Shown piece after piece: positions 34,880 to 47,614 of a stretch of DNA of 64,000 nucleotides (the first letter of the stretch is position 1; each line of letters begins with the position of its first letter). Both the position numbers and the translations under genes were made by a program. A model generated the notes under the pieces. The model had not been told where the DNA came from, ran no database searches, and worked only from the letters and a program-made list of their open reading frames with translations. This DNA comes from Sinotaia quadrata (Eukaryota; Mollusca; Gastropoda; Architaenioglossa; Viviparidae), in assembly GCA_028829895.1 (NCBI GenBank), contig CM054183.1, forward strand, positions 70,369,071 to 70,433,070, in the 5' to 3' direction.

Positions 34880-35035
34880 GACTCTCGTATACGATGTCTT
34901 TCATTGTCAAAACTGTGTACAAGTCTCATATAAGATGTCATTTCATTGTCAAAACTGTGTACAAGTCTCATATAAGATGTCATTTCATTGTCAAAAGTGT
35001 GTACAAGTCTCATATAAGATGTCATTTCATTTTCA
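34880..35035. repeat. Minisatellite, 42-bp unit
   Basis: CATTTCATTGTCAAAACTGT plus GTACAAGTCTCATATAAGATGT, three and a half copies. Confidence 0.93.
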
Positions 35036-35267
35036 AAGACCCAGACTGTATAGTGCAACACATACAAAAGCTATAAAACTGATTTATGTGAATTGTGTGA
35101 AATAGAGATTTTTATGAAATTTTGGAAAATGTGAACTTAGCTTGTCACGTTGCCGACCATATTTTGTGAAAGATGTGAAATTAAGAGCTTTGCTTGTGAA
35201 AGATATGAACTGAATTTTTCAAGTGCACAACTGTTCAAGGTGTTGTGCTATCGTTAAAATTTGTGAG

Positions 35268-35555
35268 TGCAAAATGCTTTATGTTTGCCATTTGAATTAC
35301 AAATGAATTAGAAATGCTTTATGTTTGCCATGTAAATTACAAATGAATTAGAAATGGTTTATGTTTGCCATGTGAATTACAAATTAATTAGAAATGGTTT
35401 ATGTTTGCCATTTGAATTACAAATGAATTAGAAATGCTTTATGTTTGCCATGTGAATTACAAATGAATTAGAAATGGTTTATGTTTGCCATGTGAATTAC
35501 AAATTAATTAGAAATGATTTATGTTTGCCATGTGAATTACAAATTAATTAGAAAA
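35268..35555. repeat. Minisatellite, 40-bp unit
   Basis: Seven copies of TTTATGTTTGCCATGTGAAT plus TACAAATGAATTAGAAATGG. Variant ATTAATTAG and ATGAATTAG forms are interspersed. Confidence 0.95.
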
Positions 35556-36754
35556 TAAGTTTAGTATCGATTGCATGCGAAAGTTAATTTGACGTTTGGT
35601 CTTAACAAATTATTTAACCGCAGACACAGTCATACTTGAACATCTACTTAAATCCGTTAGTAGTTATTTAAGATAAAACATTTTTCAAACTGATAATCGT
35701 GTGCAATTATAATATTGCCATTTTAAAAAAATTTTAAAGTAATGAGCTCTTGTCTTTCGATTTTAAAATTCTTACAGTCTGCGTAAAATTTCATTGTCAC
35801 AAACGGTGCGTGAAGGGTAGGTTACATATTGTATGAAGTTTCTGATATTCAAATTCTCTCTTGTTGTTGCTTAAATTATTTCTACCCAATTGTTAACATT
35901 CAGTTAAAGCAGTCATGGATGAGTTGTCAGCAGAGACAGCGATCTGGGTGACATAAGCTGTCAGCTAACATTTGTGCTGGGGTGTCGGGTGTAGTGTTGT
36001 GAGCCACAATAGGATGCGAGATGAAAAATATGATGCTGATGGAGGACAACACGTCACATGCTTGACGACAGCCACAGCAGGGAGATGTTCACTCAACACG
36101 GTGTTCATAGGTTACATGAGAATGTATTCATGACGACGCACCGCCCCTCACTCTCTCCGTCATGGTAACATGATTCACTGTTCTGTATGCATACAAGCAC
36201 TCTCGCACACGGGTGGTGGTGGTGGTTACGATGACATTTTACGTCGCCACTGGAGCTTTCGTGGATCATTTCATCATAAGACGTTCTCTGATCTGTAGTG
36301 CTCCAGAGGGACCTGCTCCTCTCACGAATATTCGGGGAGCGCTGGCGTGGTGATGTTGTTGGAGTTTTGTCTTGGAGCTTGCCCGATGTTAACGTCTGTT
36401 GTTGTTTTTTATTTTTTATTTAAAAACATTTTTTCTTAATGTTCCTGTCGCATGTTGAAGCATGTAGTTTGTATTTCTTGAATTTGGTGGCTGTAGCGTT
36501 GGAAACTGTGTTGTCCGTGTTTTGAAGAGTGTTGCTGTAAATTTCTCTGTTCCTGTAGTCTGTGGGTTGCTCGTTTGACTTGTTGACTTGTGTTGAAGCG
36601 TTACTTTTGGGTAGTGGATTTGTGCGCTCGTCCGTTGCGAAAGCATGTCTGGCCGGTAAAGGCAGACTTTAGTCCGAAAATCTGTGGGCTAAAGAACTGT
36701 TGGGTGTTGTTGCAGCCGTTTTTGTTGTTGTAGTGGGAGGGTGTGTCTTATTAG
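35556..36754. other. Unique segment, GC-richer from ~35.9 to 36.7 kb
   Basis: It holds a short (GGT)n run at about 36210-36225. A minus-strand frame at 36416-36646 encodes a Thr/Gln/Asn-rich 76-residue peptide without known motif. No gene call is justified. Confidence 0.4.
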
Positions 36755-37030
36755 TAAATTCCAGGCAAATATTGACGAGTATAACTAAATTCTAGGCAAA
36801 TCTTGACGAGTATAAGTAAAATCCAGGCAAATATTGACGAGTATAAGTAAATCCCAGGCAAACCTTGACGAGTATAAGTAAAATCCAGGCAAAGTTTTGG
36901 TGAGTATAAGTAACTTCCAGGCAAATCTTGAGTACAAGTAAAATCCAGGCAAACTTTGATGAGTGTAAGTAAAATTCAGGCAAACCTTAAAGCATATAGC
37001 TAAAATCCAGGCAAATCTTGATGAATGCTC
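36755..37030. repeat. Minisatellite, 31-bp unit
   Basis: About nine copies of GAGTATAAGTAAAATCCAGG plus CAAATCTTGAC, diverging towards both ends. Confidence 0.92.
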
Positions 37031-37094
37031 AATGTATTAATCAGACAAACTTATTATGATGAAAATTCAATGAAAGAATCTGATAATGCAATAA

Positions 37095-37245
37095 TGAATA
37101 CTCAACGCATTATTAAGTACATAAATACGGACAGCTCAACGCATTATTAAATACATAAATACGGACAGCTCAACGCATTATTAAGTGCATAAATACGGAC
37201 AGCTCAACGCATTATTAAGTACATAAATACGGACAGCTCAACACA
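37095..37245. repeat. Minisatellite, 34-bp unit
   Basis: Four copies of CTCAACGCATTATTAAGTAC plus ATAAATACGGACAG. Confidence 0.94.
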
Positions 37246-37309
37246 TTATTCAGACAAATCAATGATGACTAGTCAACTTATTAATTTGGCCAGTCAGTGA
37301 CGAACGTTT

Positions 37310-37420
37310 TAGGTATTATTCCAGCAAAGATGAAGGTTCAAGGTATTATTCCAGCAAAGATGAAGGTTCAAGGTATTATTCCAGCAAAGATGAAGGTTCA
37401 AGGTATTATTCTAGCAACTA
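37310..37420. repeat. Minisatellite, 30-bp unit
   Basis: Three and a half copies of AGGTATTATTCCAGCAAAGA plus TGAAGGTTCA. Confidence 0.94.
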
Positions 37421-37819
37421 ATGACAATACTCAATATAACATGTGATTCGCGCATTTATAATGGTGCCATCTACCCGGGTAATTAAAAGAACGGGTTATA
37501 TTTTGTTCTTCTTAATAAAGATGGTAAAATATGCATATTAAACCATATAGTGTATTTTAAAATGATCATTGTCTCAGTGAATATTGAGAGCCACGTTTTG
37601 TTAATGAATGTAATGACTATTTTATCTGGGAAAATTTCATTTGCAATGTTGTTTGAGTTTATTAGCAAAGTTTTCGGGGTATGTTTTAATAACCATGTGG
37701 TGTGGGTGGATTTTATAGTATGAGTGAAATTTAATAAAATATTTGTCTTGGTACTTATTAATTGCTAAGTTTTTCTCGGCGCTTTTTAGTATGTATATGT
37801 AAGGTGTAATGAAATAATA
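37421..37819. other. AT-rich spacer
   Basis: Nothing recognised. Confidence 0.4.
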
Positions 37820-38108
37820 GTGCTTGAATGCAGACCAAGAACCATGTTCGTTGAGTACAGTTTAATACAATTGTTGGCTGAGTGCAGTTTAATAACCGTT
37901 TTGTTTAAATACAGTCTAATAACATTGTTGCTTGAGTGCAGTCCATTAACTTTGTTGATCGTGTGCAGTCCAATAATCTTATTGGTTGAATGCTGTCCAG
38001 TAATCTTATTGGTTGAATGCTGTCCAGTAATCTTATTGGTTGAATGCTGTCCAGTAATCTTATTGGTTGAGTGCTGTCCAGTAATCTTGTTGGTTGAGTT
38101 CAGTTTAT
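37820..38108. repeat. Minisatellite, 27-bp unit
   Basis: About ten copies of GGTTGAATGCTGTCCAGTAA plus TCTTATT; the four central copies are nearly identical and the left half is heavily diverged. The period is a multiple of 3 and keeps both strands open. Confidence 0.94.
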
Positions 38109-38510
38109 AACTATGTTCATGTGATGCATTAAAAGTATCCGATAATTTTCGTGGTATTAGTGTGGTTGATACATAAAAATAATTAATGTATTTGTGTGCA
38201 TTGCTAATAAGCAACGTGTAAATGACACAGCATGCTGGTACTTAAATAACTGTTTGGTGTCTTGGTGTATATTAATACTCATGATGTGTTAATTTATTTC
38301 AATGCGTGTGATGTTTGTGTGCATTGTAACATCCACTTATTAGTCTTGTAAAAAATATTCAGCCATCTCTTTCTAAATCAAAAACATTCATCAATCCTTA
38401 TGAGGAATCGCCTATGGCTGGAAGCACTTCCCATTAATCATCTGACTGATAAAAAAGAAATATGTATTAACATCTTACGATTTTAACGTAAGTTTGACTT
38501 CCTAACGGTC
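38109..38510. other. Spacer
   Basis: Nothing recognised. Confidence 0.4.
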
Positions 38511-38514
38511 AGCA

Positions 38515-38685
38515 GCAACTGGTTACTATGTGCTGTAAAAGTAGATGAATATGTATACAAAGAGTTAACAAGTGGTTACTATGTACTGTAAAAAGTAGAT
38601 GAATATGTATACAAAGAGTTAACAAGTGGTTACTATGTATTGTAAAAAGTATATGAATATGTATACAAAGAGTTAAGAAAACTTC
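38515..38685. repeat. Minisatellite, 54-bp unit x 3
   Basis: GTGGTTACTATGTACTGTAA plus AAAGTAGATGAATATGTATACAAAGAG. Confidence 0.93.
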
Positions 38686-38979
38686 TGGATGAAAGTACAT
38701 AATATAGTCGGTTATACACACACAACGATGCATGGTGATTTGACGTGTGTAAAATCTGATGTAAGTTCAAATATGACTGTTAGATTCCCTAATAAGACAA
38801 ACGTGCTTACCATACTGATGGTTAGACTTCCAAAGATGGTGAACAGGTTCCAGTGAATTTGGGGCTCCCTTAAAGCGCTTATCTTCATGTCAAAATATCC
38901 TAGTTATATAGAAAATAAGCTCAGTAGTACAATCGTCGGGTCAATAAGTTCAACACTGGATAAGCTTAATACATAGCTA

Positions 38980-39418
38980 GTTCAATACGGTTAACAATAG
39001 CCAAGTTAAATAACACATCGCCAAGCCCAATACGGTTAACAGTGGCCACGTTCAATAATGCTTAGCCAGCCCAATACGGTTAACAGTGGCCAAGTTCAAT
39101 AATGCATAGCCAGGCCAATACGGTAAACAAGGCTCAAGTTCAGTAGTACATAGCTGGGGTAAAGAGTAACCAAGTTCAGTAATACATAGCCAGATGAACA
39201 GGGTCGAGTGGCTAAGTTCAGTAGTACATAGCCAGATGAACAGGGCCGAGTGGCTAAGTTCAGTAGTACATAGCCAGATGAACAGGGCCGAGTGGCTAAG
39301 TTCAGTAGTACATAGCCAGATGAACAGGGCCGAGTGGCTAAGTTCAGTAATACATAGCCAGATGAACAGGGCAGAGTGGCTAAGTTCAGTAGTACATAGC
39401 CAGCTCAGCACGATGAAC
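38980..39418. repeat. Minisatellite, 42-bp unit with decayed left flank
   Basis: CAGATGAACAGGGCCGAGTG plus GCTAAGTTCAGTAGTACATAGC occurs five times almost unchanged at 39188-39405. From 38980 to 39188 older copies (GCCAAGTTCAATAATGCATAGC) drift from the same unit. Confidence 0.94.
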
Positions 39419-40130
39419 AGTTAACTTTAGAGCATTATAAAGTGTTGCTAGACTTGTTCACAGTACTTTAATTTCCACGAGTGCCAAAAATTATAACCAG
39501 ATCTGTTAGAAGTAGTACAGTTTGTTCCAGAGAACCATAAATTGTCAGCAGATCTGGTCATTAGTATGTTGTACACATAGTGCTATTTATCATAGCATGA
39601 TATGGTCAGCGTACTACTGTTATATGGAGTGACATACATTATAAGTATACCTGTTCAAAGTAATACTGTTAATGGACTGACATACATTATAATAAGATTT
39701 GTTTAAAGTATTATTGTTACTCGGAATGCCAACCATTCTAACCGGATTTTTCTAAGTAGTATTCGGAGTGCCAACCATTCCAACCGGATTTGTTCAAAGC
39801 AGTATTCGGACTCGAAAACGAATGAAAAGGCAGGACATACGTTGTTTGTATCCAATGAACGATTGAATCTATTTATGTACTGTTTTGCGCAAGGAATGCA
39901 ATTTAGAAACATCCCCATAGGGAGATTTGTTACTGTAACGGATTTAGCTTTTAGGAGAAAGTTTTTATTCGCCTTACTGTCGAGAAAGCATTAGTTAAAT
40001 ATACGTACGGGGAACAGGGGACTAGAGAGATAACAAGCTACAGCTTTTAAACTGCTCTCTCCATTAGAGGCTGTATCACAGTGCCAGAGTGCTCTCCCTT
40101 CTACGACGATGTCGACCTGTGCATTTTACA
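39419..40130. other. Spacer with scattered decayed repeats
   Basis: A loose ~45-bp pair (GAGTGCCAACCATTCYAACCGG) lies at about 39720-39795. No gene seen. Confidence 0.45.
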
Positions 40131-40135
40131 TGACG

Positions 40136-40405
40136 CCTTCAGGGAACTCACGACTCAAGTATACGTTCAAAATGACTGAGAACTCACGACTCACGTATAC
40201 GTTCAAAATGACTGAGAACTCACGACTCACGTATACGTTCAAAATGACTGAGAACTCACGACTCAAGTATACGTTCAAAATGACTGAGAACTCACGACTC
40301 ACGTATACGTTCAAAATGACTGAGAACTCACGACTCACGTATACGTTCAAAATGACTGAGAACTCACGACTCACGCATACGTTCAAAATGACTGAGAACT
40401 CGTAA
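40136..40405. repeat. Minisatellite, 36-bp unit x 7
   Basis: AACTCACGACTCACGTATAC plus GTTCAAAATGACTGAG; a few units have TCAAGTATAC. The period is a multiple of 3 and leaves both strands open. Confidence 0.96.
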
Positions 40406-40958
40406 ATTAAATAGGAAATGTTTTAAATATTAAACACGTGTTAAAAAGTGCATACATGTTTCAAAAAATGAAAAGTAATTTAAGAATAAATCATACCGAA
40501 CTCTTTATCGTATTTTTGAATGACTATTTTTGCCTGCATTAAAAGTAATTTTAAAACCAATATCCCGAGTGAAAGATCACTATAGAATTTCTCAAAGCAA
40601 TAACGGAAGTTACATCTATGGGAAGTAGCGCTTTTGAGCCGAGATTTCCGATCAATATAAAAACTGAAAGAATAAATCGTATGTTGCATTAGTGAGCATT
40701 TGGTATAGATGTATTAATTGAAAGATTAAATTGCGTCCTGCCATGTGAGTAAATATCATTTTAAAAATTGAAAGAATAAATTGGAATGCTTCCTCGTGAG
40801 TAAACATTATCATTGTTTAAGCTGAACAAATAAAATAATTTCTGTCTTGTGAACAAACATCTTCCACTTTCCACAACTGTTGAAAGAAAATGCATTCTGC
40901 TTGTGAGCAATCACATTAAATCTACTATAAATGGTGAAGACATATATAGTATTCGACA
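40406..40958. other. AT-rich spacer
   Basis: Nothing supported; ATTGAAAGAATAAAT-like phrases recur loosely. Confidence 0.4.
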
Positions 40959-40959
40959 C

Positions 40960-41190
40960 TTAAGCCAAACAGTACATTCATTACGAGAGCTGTAGTAATG
41001 TTATATTCTACTTAGTGAGCAAAACAGTACATTCATTACGAGAGCTGTATTAATGTTATATTCTACCTAGTGAGCCAAACAGTACATTTATTACGAGAAA
41101 TGAAGTAATGTTATATTCTACTTAGTGAGCCAAACAGTACATTCATTACGAGAGCTGTAGTAATGTTATATTCTACTTAGTGAGCAAATT
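40960..41190. repeat. Minisatellite, ~55-60-bp unit x 4
   Basis: CAAACAGTACATTCATTACG plus AGAGCTGTAGTAATGTTATATTCTAC. Confidence 0.92.
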
Positions 41191-41499
41191 TGACGTTATA
41201 TTACTGTTGAAAAGAGAAATATTTTTATTTTAAGACTGATTCCGAAATCGTTGCACTTAATATTCGAAACTTTGTGCAAGTGGCAAAAACGTGGTATCCT
41301 AATGACATTAAGTCGAGATACAAGTCTGAGCACACGTTACGATGTGAACAGACGAAAAATTAATGAACTGCCAGTAGTTAACAACACGACATAGAGCTAG
41401 AAATGTATTAGTTGTTGTACAATGTCTGTATATATCCTCAACACGACTTATGTATGTGCATATCGGCTTGTAGGAGTGATAGGTGGTTTTGTTTCAATT

Positions 41500-41950
41500 G
41501 TGTACATGACCCCTCATGGGTATTATCACATGACCCCTCATGGGTATTATCACATGACCCCTCATGGGCATTATCACATGACCCCTCATGGGTATTATCA
41601 CATGACTCCTCAAAGGTATTATCACACTGACCTCTCATGGGTATTATCACATGACTCCTCATGGGCATTATCACGTGAATCCGTAAGGGCATTTTCACGT
41701 TACTCCTCATGGATATTATCACGTGACCCCGCATTGGGCATTATCACGTGACTCCGCAGAGACATTATCACATGACTCCTCATAGATATTATCACGTGAA
41801 TCCGTAAGGGCATTTTCACGTTACTCCTCATGGACATTATCACGTGACCCCGCATTGGGCATTATCACGTGACTCCGCATGGATATTATCACGTGACTCC
41901 GCATGGACATTATCACGTGACTCCGCATGGGCATTATCAGGGGATTCTAC
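41500..41950. repeat. Minisatellite, 24-bp unit (~19 copies), E-box bearing
   Basis: ACATGACCCCTCATGGGTAT plus TATC. In the right half ACATGAC becomes ACGTGAC, so each unit carries TCACGTGA, the palindromic E-box bound by bHLH-ZIP factors in animals. Small variants (GTGAATCCGTAAGGGC) recur together, showing block duplication. Confidence 0.95.
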
Positions 41951-42059
41951 AAGGATTTCATCACGGAACTTTATAAGAACATTTTCGTATTGCTTTACAT
42001 GGAAATTATAACTTTTTCCATATATTATTGAAGTTATTATTTCACTCTATAGGAAAATC

Positions 42060-42560
42060 ATTTCAGTCATCACGAATGTCATAATTTCGTTCTACATTCA
42101 AGTTATCATTTCATGGATGTAACAATTTCGCTCTTCATTCAAATTATCATTCCACTTATTTTGACATTAGATCTGTCATTTCGCTATACATAAAAATATC
42201 AATTCAATTTACACGAAAATTATTATTCATGCTAAATACGCATTATCATTAGTCAAATAATATGTGACCATGTGATATGAAAATTATAAATTAAATCTAT
42301 ATAGATGCTATTACATGGAAACTGTATTTACCATGATTATTTGTCTTCTCATGCAAATTATCAATTCATGGTTCATGGACATTATCATTTAATCTTCATG
42401 GGACATTAGCATTTAATGTACAAGGGACATTATCTTTTAATCTACATGGGACATTATATTTAATGTACAAGGGGCATTATCTTTTAATCTACATGGGACA
42501 TTAACTTTTAATCTAGATGGGTCATTATCATTTCACTTCATATAGATATCATCCTTTCAC
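42060..42560. repeat. Degenerate minisatellite, ~23-30-bp unit
   Basis: TTTAATCTACATGGGACATTAT-like copies are clear at 42370-42540; earlier sequence holds weaker CATTCAAATTATCATTTC-like relatives. Confidence 0.78.
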
Positions 42561-42629
42561 TCAAATCAGAGATTAAAATAGATCTGCTAGGTAGCAGTAG
42601 TCATTCAGTTCTTTAGTAAGTTTGACGTG

Positions 42630-42855
42630 AGTTGTTCTGGAGGTTCTTTTGATCATATCTGTAATATTTACGGCATAAAGTTCTTTAGATAATATCTGTA
42701 ATGTTTACGGCATAAAGTTCTTTTGATCATATCTGTAATATTTACGGCATAAAGTTCTTTTGATCATATCTGTAATATTTACGGCATAAAGTTCTTTTGA
42801 TCATATCTGTAATATTTACGGCATAAAGTTCTTTAGATAATATCTGTGCATAAAG
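42630..42855. repeat. Minisatellite, 37-bp unit x 6
   Basis: AAAGTTCTTTTGATCATATC plus TGTAATATTTACGGCAT; GATAATATC variants mark the second copy and the last. Confidence 0.95.
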
Positions 42856-43054
42856 TTCTTCAGCATCTTGGGATCTGTTGCATCACTGCGATGGTGCTTC
42901 TCAAACAGCAACAGTACAAATATAATTTCTCGTGTAATGTTAATAAATGTATAAAAACCTGGGAAGTGGAAATGAATTTATATAAACAGGAGATTCGTTA
43001 GCATATGTGGTAAGGATTATTTGTTATAATCCGTCTAAATCGATCAGTGTCTCG

Positions 43055-43190
43055 TTTTAGTGACGTCAACAAAAACGTCACGCGGTACAATCACTAAATC
43101 AAGGCTTCAACAAACACGTCACGCGGTACAATCACTAAATCAAGGCTTCAACAAACACGTAACGCGGTACAATCACTATATCAAGGCTGA
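43055..43190. repeat. Minisatellite, 41-bp unit x 3
   Basis: CAACAAACACGTCACGCGGT plus ACAATCACTAAATCAAGGCTT. Confidence 0.94.
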
Positions 43191-43227
43191 ACAATTTTCC
43201 AAACTTCCTAAATTTATGAACGTGTAA

Positions 43228-43410
43228 TGTCTTCTTTAATGACAAGCTGAGCTATTGTGCTCTAAGTATATAAACACATATATACACGGTCTGTCTTCTT
43301 TAATGACAAGCTGAGCTATTGTGCTCTAAGTATATAAACACATATATACACGGTCTGTCTTCTTTAATGACAAGCTGAGCTATTGTGCTCTAAGTATATA
43401 AACACATATT
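43228..43410. repeat. Minisatellite, 64-bp unit x 3
   Basis: GTCTTCTTTAATGACAAGCT plus GAGCTATTGTGCTCTAAGTATATAAAC; near-identical copies. Confidence 0.95.
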
Positions 43411-43705
43411 TCAGTTTCAGTGGCGAACTGACGTACTGAACTCTAAATATATAAACAATGTCTATCTTCTCCAGTAAGCGAAGTGAAGTATTTACGTTTG
43501 TTAACAGTCTGTCTTCTTCAGTGGCGAACTGACGTATTTTAACAGTCTGTGTTCTTCAGTGGCGAAATGACGTATTTTAACAGTCTGTGTTCTTCAGTGG
43601 CGAAATGACGTACTGAACTCTAAATATATAAACAATGTCTGTCTTCTCCAGTAAGCGAAGTGAAGTATTGACGTTTGTTAACAGTCTGTCTTCTTCAGTG
43701 GTGAG
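43411..43705. repeat. Composite repeat related to the preceding array
   Basis: GTCTTCTYCAGTGGCGAACTGACGTA and CTCTAAATATATAAACAATGTC recur. The phrases resemble diverged forms of the 64-bp unit (TCTTC...GA...GAGCT...CTCTAAGTATATAAAC), so the array probably shares its origin. Confidence 0.82.
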
Positions 43706-43732
43706 CTAAGAATCTTCTGTTTTATATATATA

Positions 43733-43733
43733 T

Positions 43734-43782
<49 letters not shown>

Positions 43783-43784
43783 TA

Positions 43785-43823
<39 letters not shown>

Positions 43824-43857
43824 GTGTGTGTGTGTGTGCGTGTGCGTGTGCGTGCGT
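43733..43857. repeat. (TG)n microsatellite
   Basis: About 60 TG dinucleotides with TTTG and GCG interruptions, more frequent to the right. Confidence 0.97.
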
Positions 43858-44144
43858 TTATTGTTTATATTTTTCGTCAGCCCATTTTTTGCAAAGTTTC
43901 ATGCGTTGCTTAGGTAACTGGAAAATACTTAATGACAGAAGATGGACCACTGGGAAAAGCATAATGATCTCATAAACGAGCTTATGGCCTGGCAGCATGG
44001 AACAGACATAAAGTATTATAAAAGTTTAGAGTATTAAAGCACTAAGAATATTATTGTATTTAGAAGCGTTTGTTTTTGGGGGTATTGCTGGTTTAATATA
44101 TATATTTTTTCGCGCGAGTTTTATTCTTGATTTTTTATTGGATC
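43858..44144. other. Spacer
   Basis: Nothing recognised. Confidence 0.4.
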
Positions 44145-44432
44145 CGAAAGTCCATGTATTCTATATCTAGAGGCACTGTAATCCAGAGTTTCAATTCCGG
44201 AAGCAGTCCATGTATTCTATATCTAGAGACATTGTAATTCAGGGTTTCAATTCCGGATACAGTCCATGTATTCTATATATAGAGACATTGAAAATCAGGG
44301 TTTCAATTCCGGATACAGTCCATATATTCTATATATAGAGACATTGAAATCCAAGGTTTCAATTCCGGATACAGTCCATGTATTCTATATCTAGAGACAT
44401 TGTAATCCAGAGTTTCAATTCCGGATACTGCT
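44145..44432. repeat. Minisatellite, 56-bp unit x 5
   Basis: AGTCCATGTATTCTATATCT plus AGAGACATTGTAATCCAGGGTTTC; the last base of ATATCTAG varies (ATATATAG). Confidence 0.95.
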
Positions 44433-44434
44433 TA

Positions 44435-44862
44435 CTCAAGACATAAATTAATTGAACATTACTCAACATACATGTATAAATTGAACAGCTTTCTAAAGAC
44501 ATATATGTATTAATCAAACTGCTTAACTCACGTCACAAATGCATGAATCACACTGCTTACACACAGCACATGTCTAAATAACACAGCATACTCAAGGAAC
44601 ACACGTATAAATCACACTGCTTACTCAAGGAACACACGTATAAATCAAACTGCTTACTCAAGGAACACACGTATAAATCACACTGCTTACTTAAGGAACA
44701 CACGTATAAATCAAACTGCTTACTCAAGGAACAGACGTATAAATCAGGCTGCTTACTTAAGGAACACACGTATAAATTAAACTGTTTACTCAAGGAACAG
44801 ACGTATAAATCAGGCTGCTTACTCAAGGAACAGACGTATAAATTAAACTGCTTACTCAAGAA
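44435..44862. repeat. Minisatellite, 33-bp unit (~9 clear copies)
   Basis: AAGGAACACACGTATAAATC plus ACACTGCTTACTC. Units with AACAGACG and CAGGCTGC alternate with AACACACG units on the right. Older copies extend to 44440. The period is a multiple of 3 and gives an open minus-strand frame at 44557-44859. Confidence 0.95.
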
Positions 44863-45194
44863 CTGTTACCTCTGTTGTATATTGTCGCACGGATAACTTG
44901 GTGTATGCGATTTGCATGCTTATGTCCAGACATTTGATTTATTATTTTTGCTCAGATGTCTGAACCGATATGGTGATTTCTGTTTAAACGCATGATTTAA
45001 TTACTTGTGTCCATATACATGACACGATTTATTTGCTGTGTCAAACATTTGAATGGAACTATTTACTTCGGTGAGGTCAGTAACGGAATTGTTGACTGTG
45101 GTCACTCTTATGAATCAAACTGCTTTGTGAGACATTTCTTGAACTCCTTGCTGTTTTCTGAGGCAATGGTTGAACAATGTGTTGTATTCGGGGG
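44863..45194. other. Spacer
   Basis: A 65-codon plus frame starts at 45007 without known motif. The region contains TGAATC/TTGAAC phrases like the following array and may be its oldest edge. Confidence 0.4.
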
Positions 45195-45740
45195 CATGGG
45201 TTGAATTACTTGTTGCATTGTTGTAATGCATTTATCGAACTACTTATTACGATAGGAGCCAAATATCGAATTTCTTGTTATGACGTCAGCTATTTATAGA
45301 ATGGTTTGTTATGACGTGAGGCATTTATCAAATTACTTGTTGCGACGTGAGCCATTTATAGAATTACTTGTGTGAAGTGAGCCATTTATAGAATTACTTG
45401 TGTGAAATGAGCCATTTATATAATTACTTGTGTGAAGTGAGCCATTTATAGAATTACTTGTGTGAAGTGAGCCATTTATAGAATTACTTGTTGTGACTTG
45501 AGCCATTTGTCGAACTGCTAGATGTGAATGTGACCCATTTATTGGATTGCTTGTTGTGAGGTATATATCGAACTGCTTTTGTATTTTGAAGCATATATCG
45601 AAATGCTTGCTTCATTGTGAGGCCCTTATTGAACTTCTTGTTGTGTTCTGAGGCATGCATCGAACTGCGTGCTGTGTTTTGGGGCATGTATCGAACTGCG
45701 TGCTGTGTTTTGGAGCATGTATCAAATTGCTTTGAGTGGC
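45195..45740. repeat. Minisatellite, 30-bp unit with long decayed flanks
   Basis: GAGCCATTTATAGAATTACT plus TGTGTGAAGT is repeated almost exactly at 45345-45490; older, longer relatives (GAGGCATTTATCAAATTACT; ATGTATCGAACTGCGTGCTG) extend on both sides. Confidence 0.92.
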
Positions 45741-46185
45741 AATGACGTATGAAGCAACCTGCTTTCAGCGTTCTGATGAAATGCATTCTCACTGCTGAGA
45801 CATTACGAATCATGAAGATGTTCGTTTTTGACGTGTATAAATGTGGTCTGTTTGAGAGACAATATTGGACTTTGTTTGCTGGCTCATTTTCTTTCAGTGC
45901 GCCACGTCCGGTGTGACGATAGAGTGTCGGGTTTGTAGGCCAATGAGAAAACGCCAACACATATTAGCGCGTGCGGGAAGATAATCCTGGCATGGCACGC
46001 CCTGGTGAGGGGTCCGCATTGACTGTGGTCAGGCACACGCATGCGTAATGCACAAAGCTCGGACTTCTTCCCTGTCGTCGGTATAACTGTGCCTTTTGCA
46101 TGTTGAAGTAATTTTAATTAAGTGATGACACTTAATATCAATACAAATCTCATCTCCTTAACGACCGGAGAAATAGATCATAACA
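45741..46185. other. Unique segment, GC-richer at 45.9-46.1 kb
   Basis: CpG-containing sequence with no repeat. A minus-strand frame at 45484-45960 spans the array and this segment; its array part is repeat, and the rest has no known domain. A regulatory region is possible but unsupported. Confidence 0.35.
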
Positions 46186-46400
46186 ATATATCACCTTCTT
46201 CATTGTTTGCTTGAAGGACACTCGGAAAACATAGTACTTTAACTGATATTTCTTCATTGCTTGGATAAAGAACAATTAGGGGAAATGATAATTTAATAGT
46301 AATTTCTTTATTGTCTGGGTAAAGAGCAATCAGAGAACATGATACTTTAAAAGACATTTAATTATTGTTTGGGTAAAGAACAGCGCTCATGTTTGCACAG
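46186..46400. repeat. Degenerate minisatellite, ~63-bp unit
   Basis: ATTGTTTGGGTAAAGAACAA followed by AACATGATACTTTAA occurs about three times with changes. Confidence 0.75.
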
Positions 46401-46670
46401 TTAACAGATATATCATTAGGAAATGGTTAGTAAGGGTGCTTTATGTAGGCCTCCATACCATTGACAAATCTTTCTAAGTAAACAAGTACAAGATTGTAAT
46501 TTTCTACTTTCCCTTAAAATCCTTTCATTTATAAAATTGACCGAAACTCGTTGCATTTCTAGTATTAACTGAAAACAGGAAAACATAGTCGAGAGGTGAA
46601 TATTTGAGAACTCATAGAGTACTGTCTCATAATGACAACTACGATTATTAATTGTATTACTTGCCACGAT

Positions 46671-46862
46671 TGTGTGACACCAACACTACCCTAGCTATTG
46701 GTTACGATTGTGTGACACCAACACTACCCTAGCTATTGGTCACGATTGTGTGACAACAACACTACCCTAGCTACTGGTCACGATTGTGTGACACCAACAC
46801 TACCCTAGCTATTGGTCACGATTGTGTGACAACAACACTACCCTAGCTATTGGTTACGATTA
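46671..46862. repeat. 38-bp minisatellite made of the LTR 3' terminus
   Basis: TGTGTGACACCAACACTACC plus CTAGCTATTGGTTACGAT, starting at 46671, 46709 and 46747, five copies. Its complement is the end of the LTR family (AGCTAGG...GTTGGYGTCACA, seen once in copy A at 8326-8349), so the array amplified the LTR end and its junction. Confidence 0.93.
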
Positions 46863-47370
<508 letters not shown>

Positions 47371-47614
47371 AACAATATTTGATTAATGCGAGACAATCAT
47401 TTGTGTATCCTAGCATGGACATCAGCAGTCAGTTAACATAAATATATAATCAAGTTCATGGATGACATATCATCACAGAAATAGAGTGGAATTTCAGAGA
47501 AATAATTGAAGTCAATGTACTTTTCAAAGATGGTGGCTGTCACTATGAAGAAATATATGTTCAAAATCACGTGGTTTGCAACCAGTCACTGTCTTTCTTA
47601 CTTAGGCGACGGTC
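47371..47614. other. Unassigned, between LTR pieces F and G
   Basis: Could be diverged LTR interior or an insertion. No gene seen. Confidence 0.4.
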
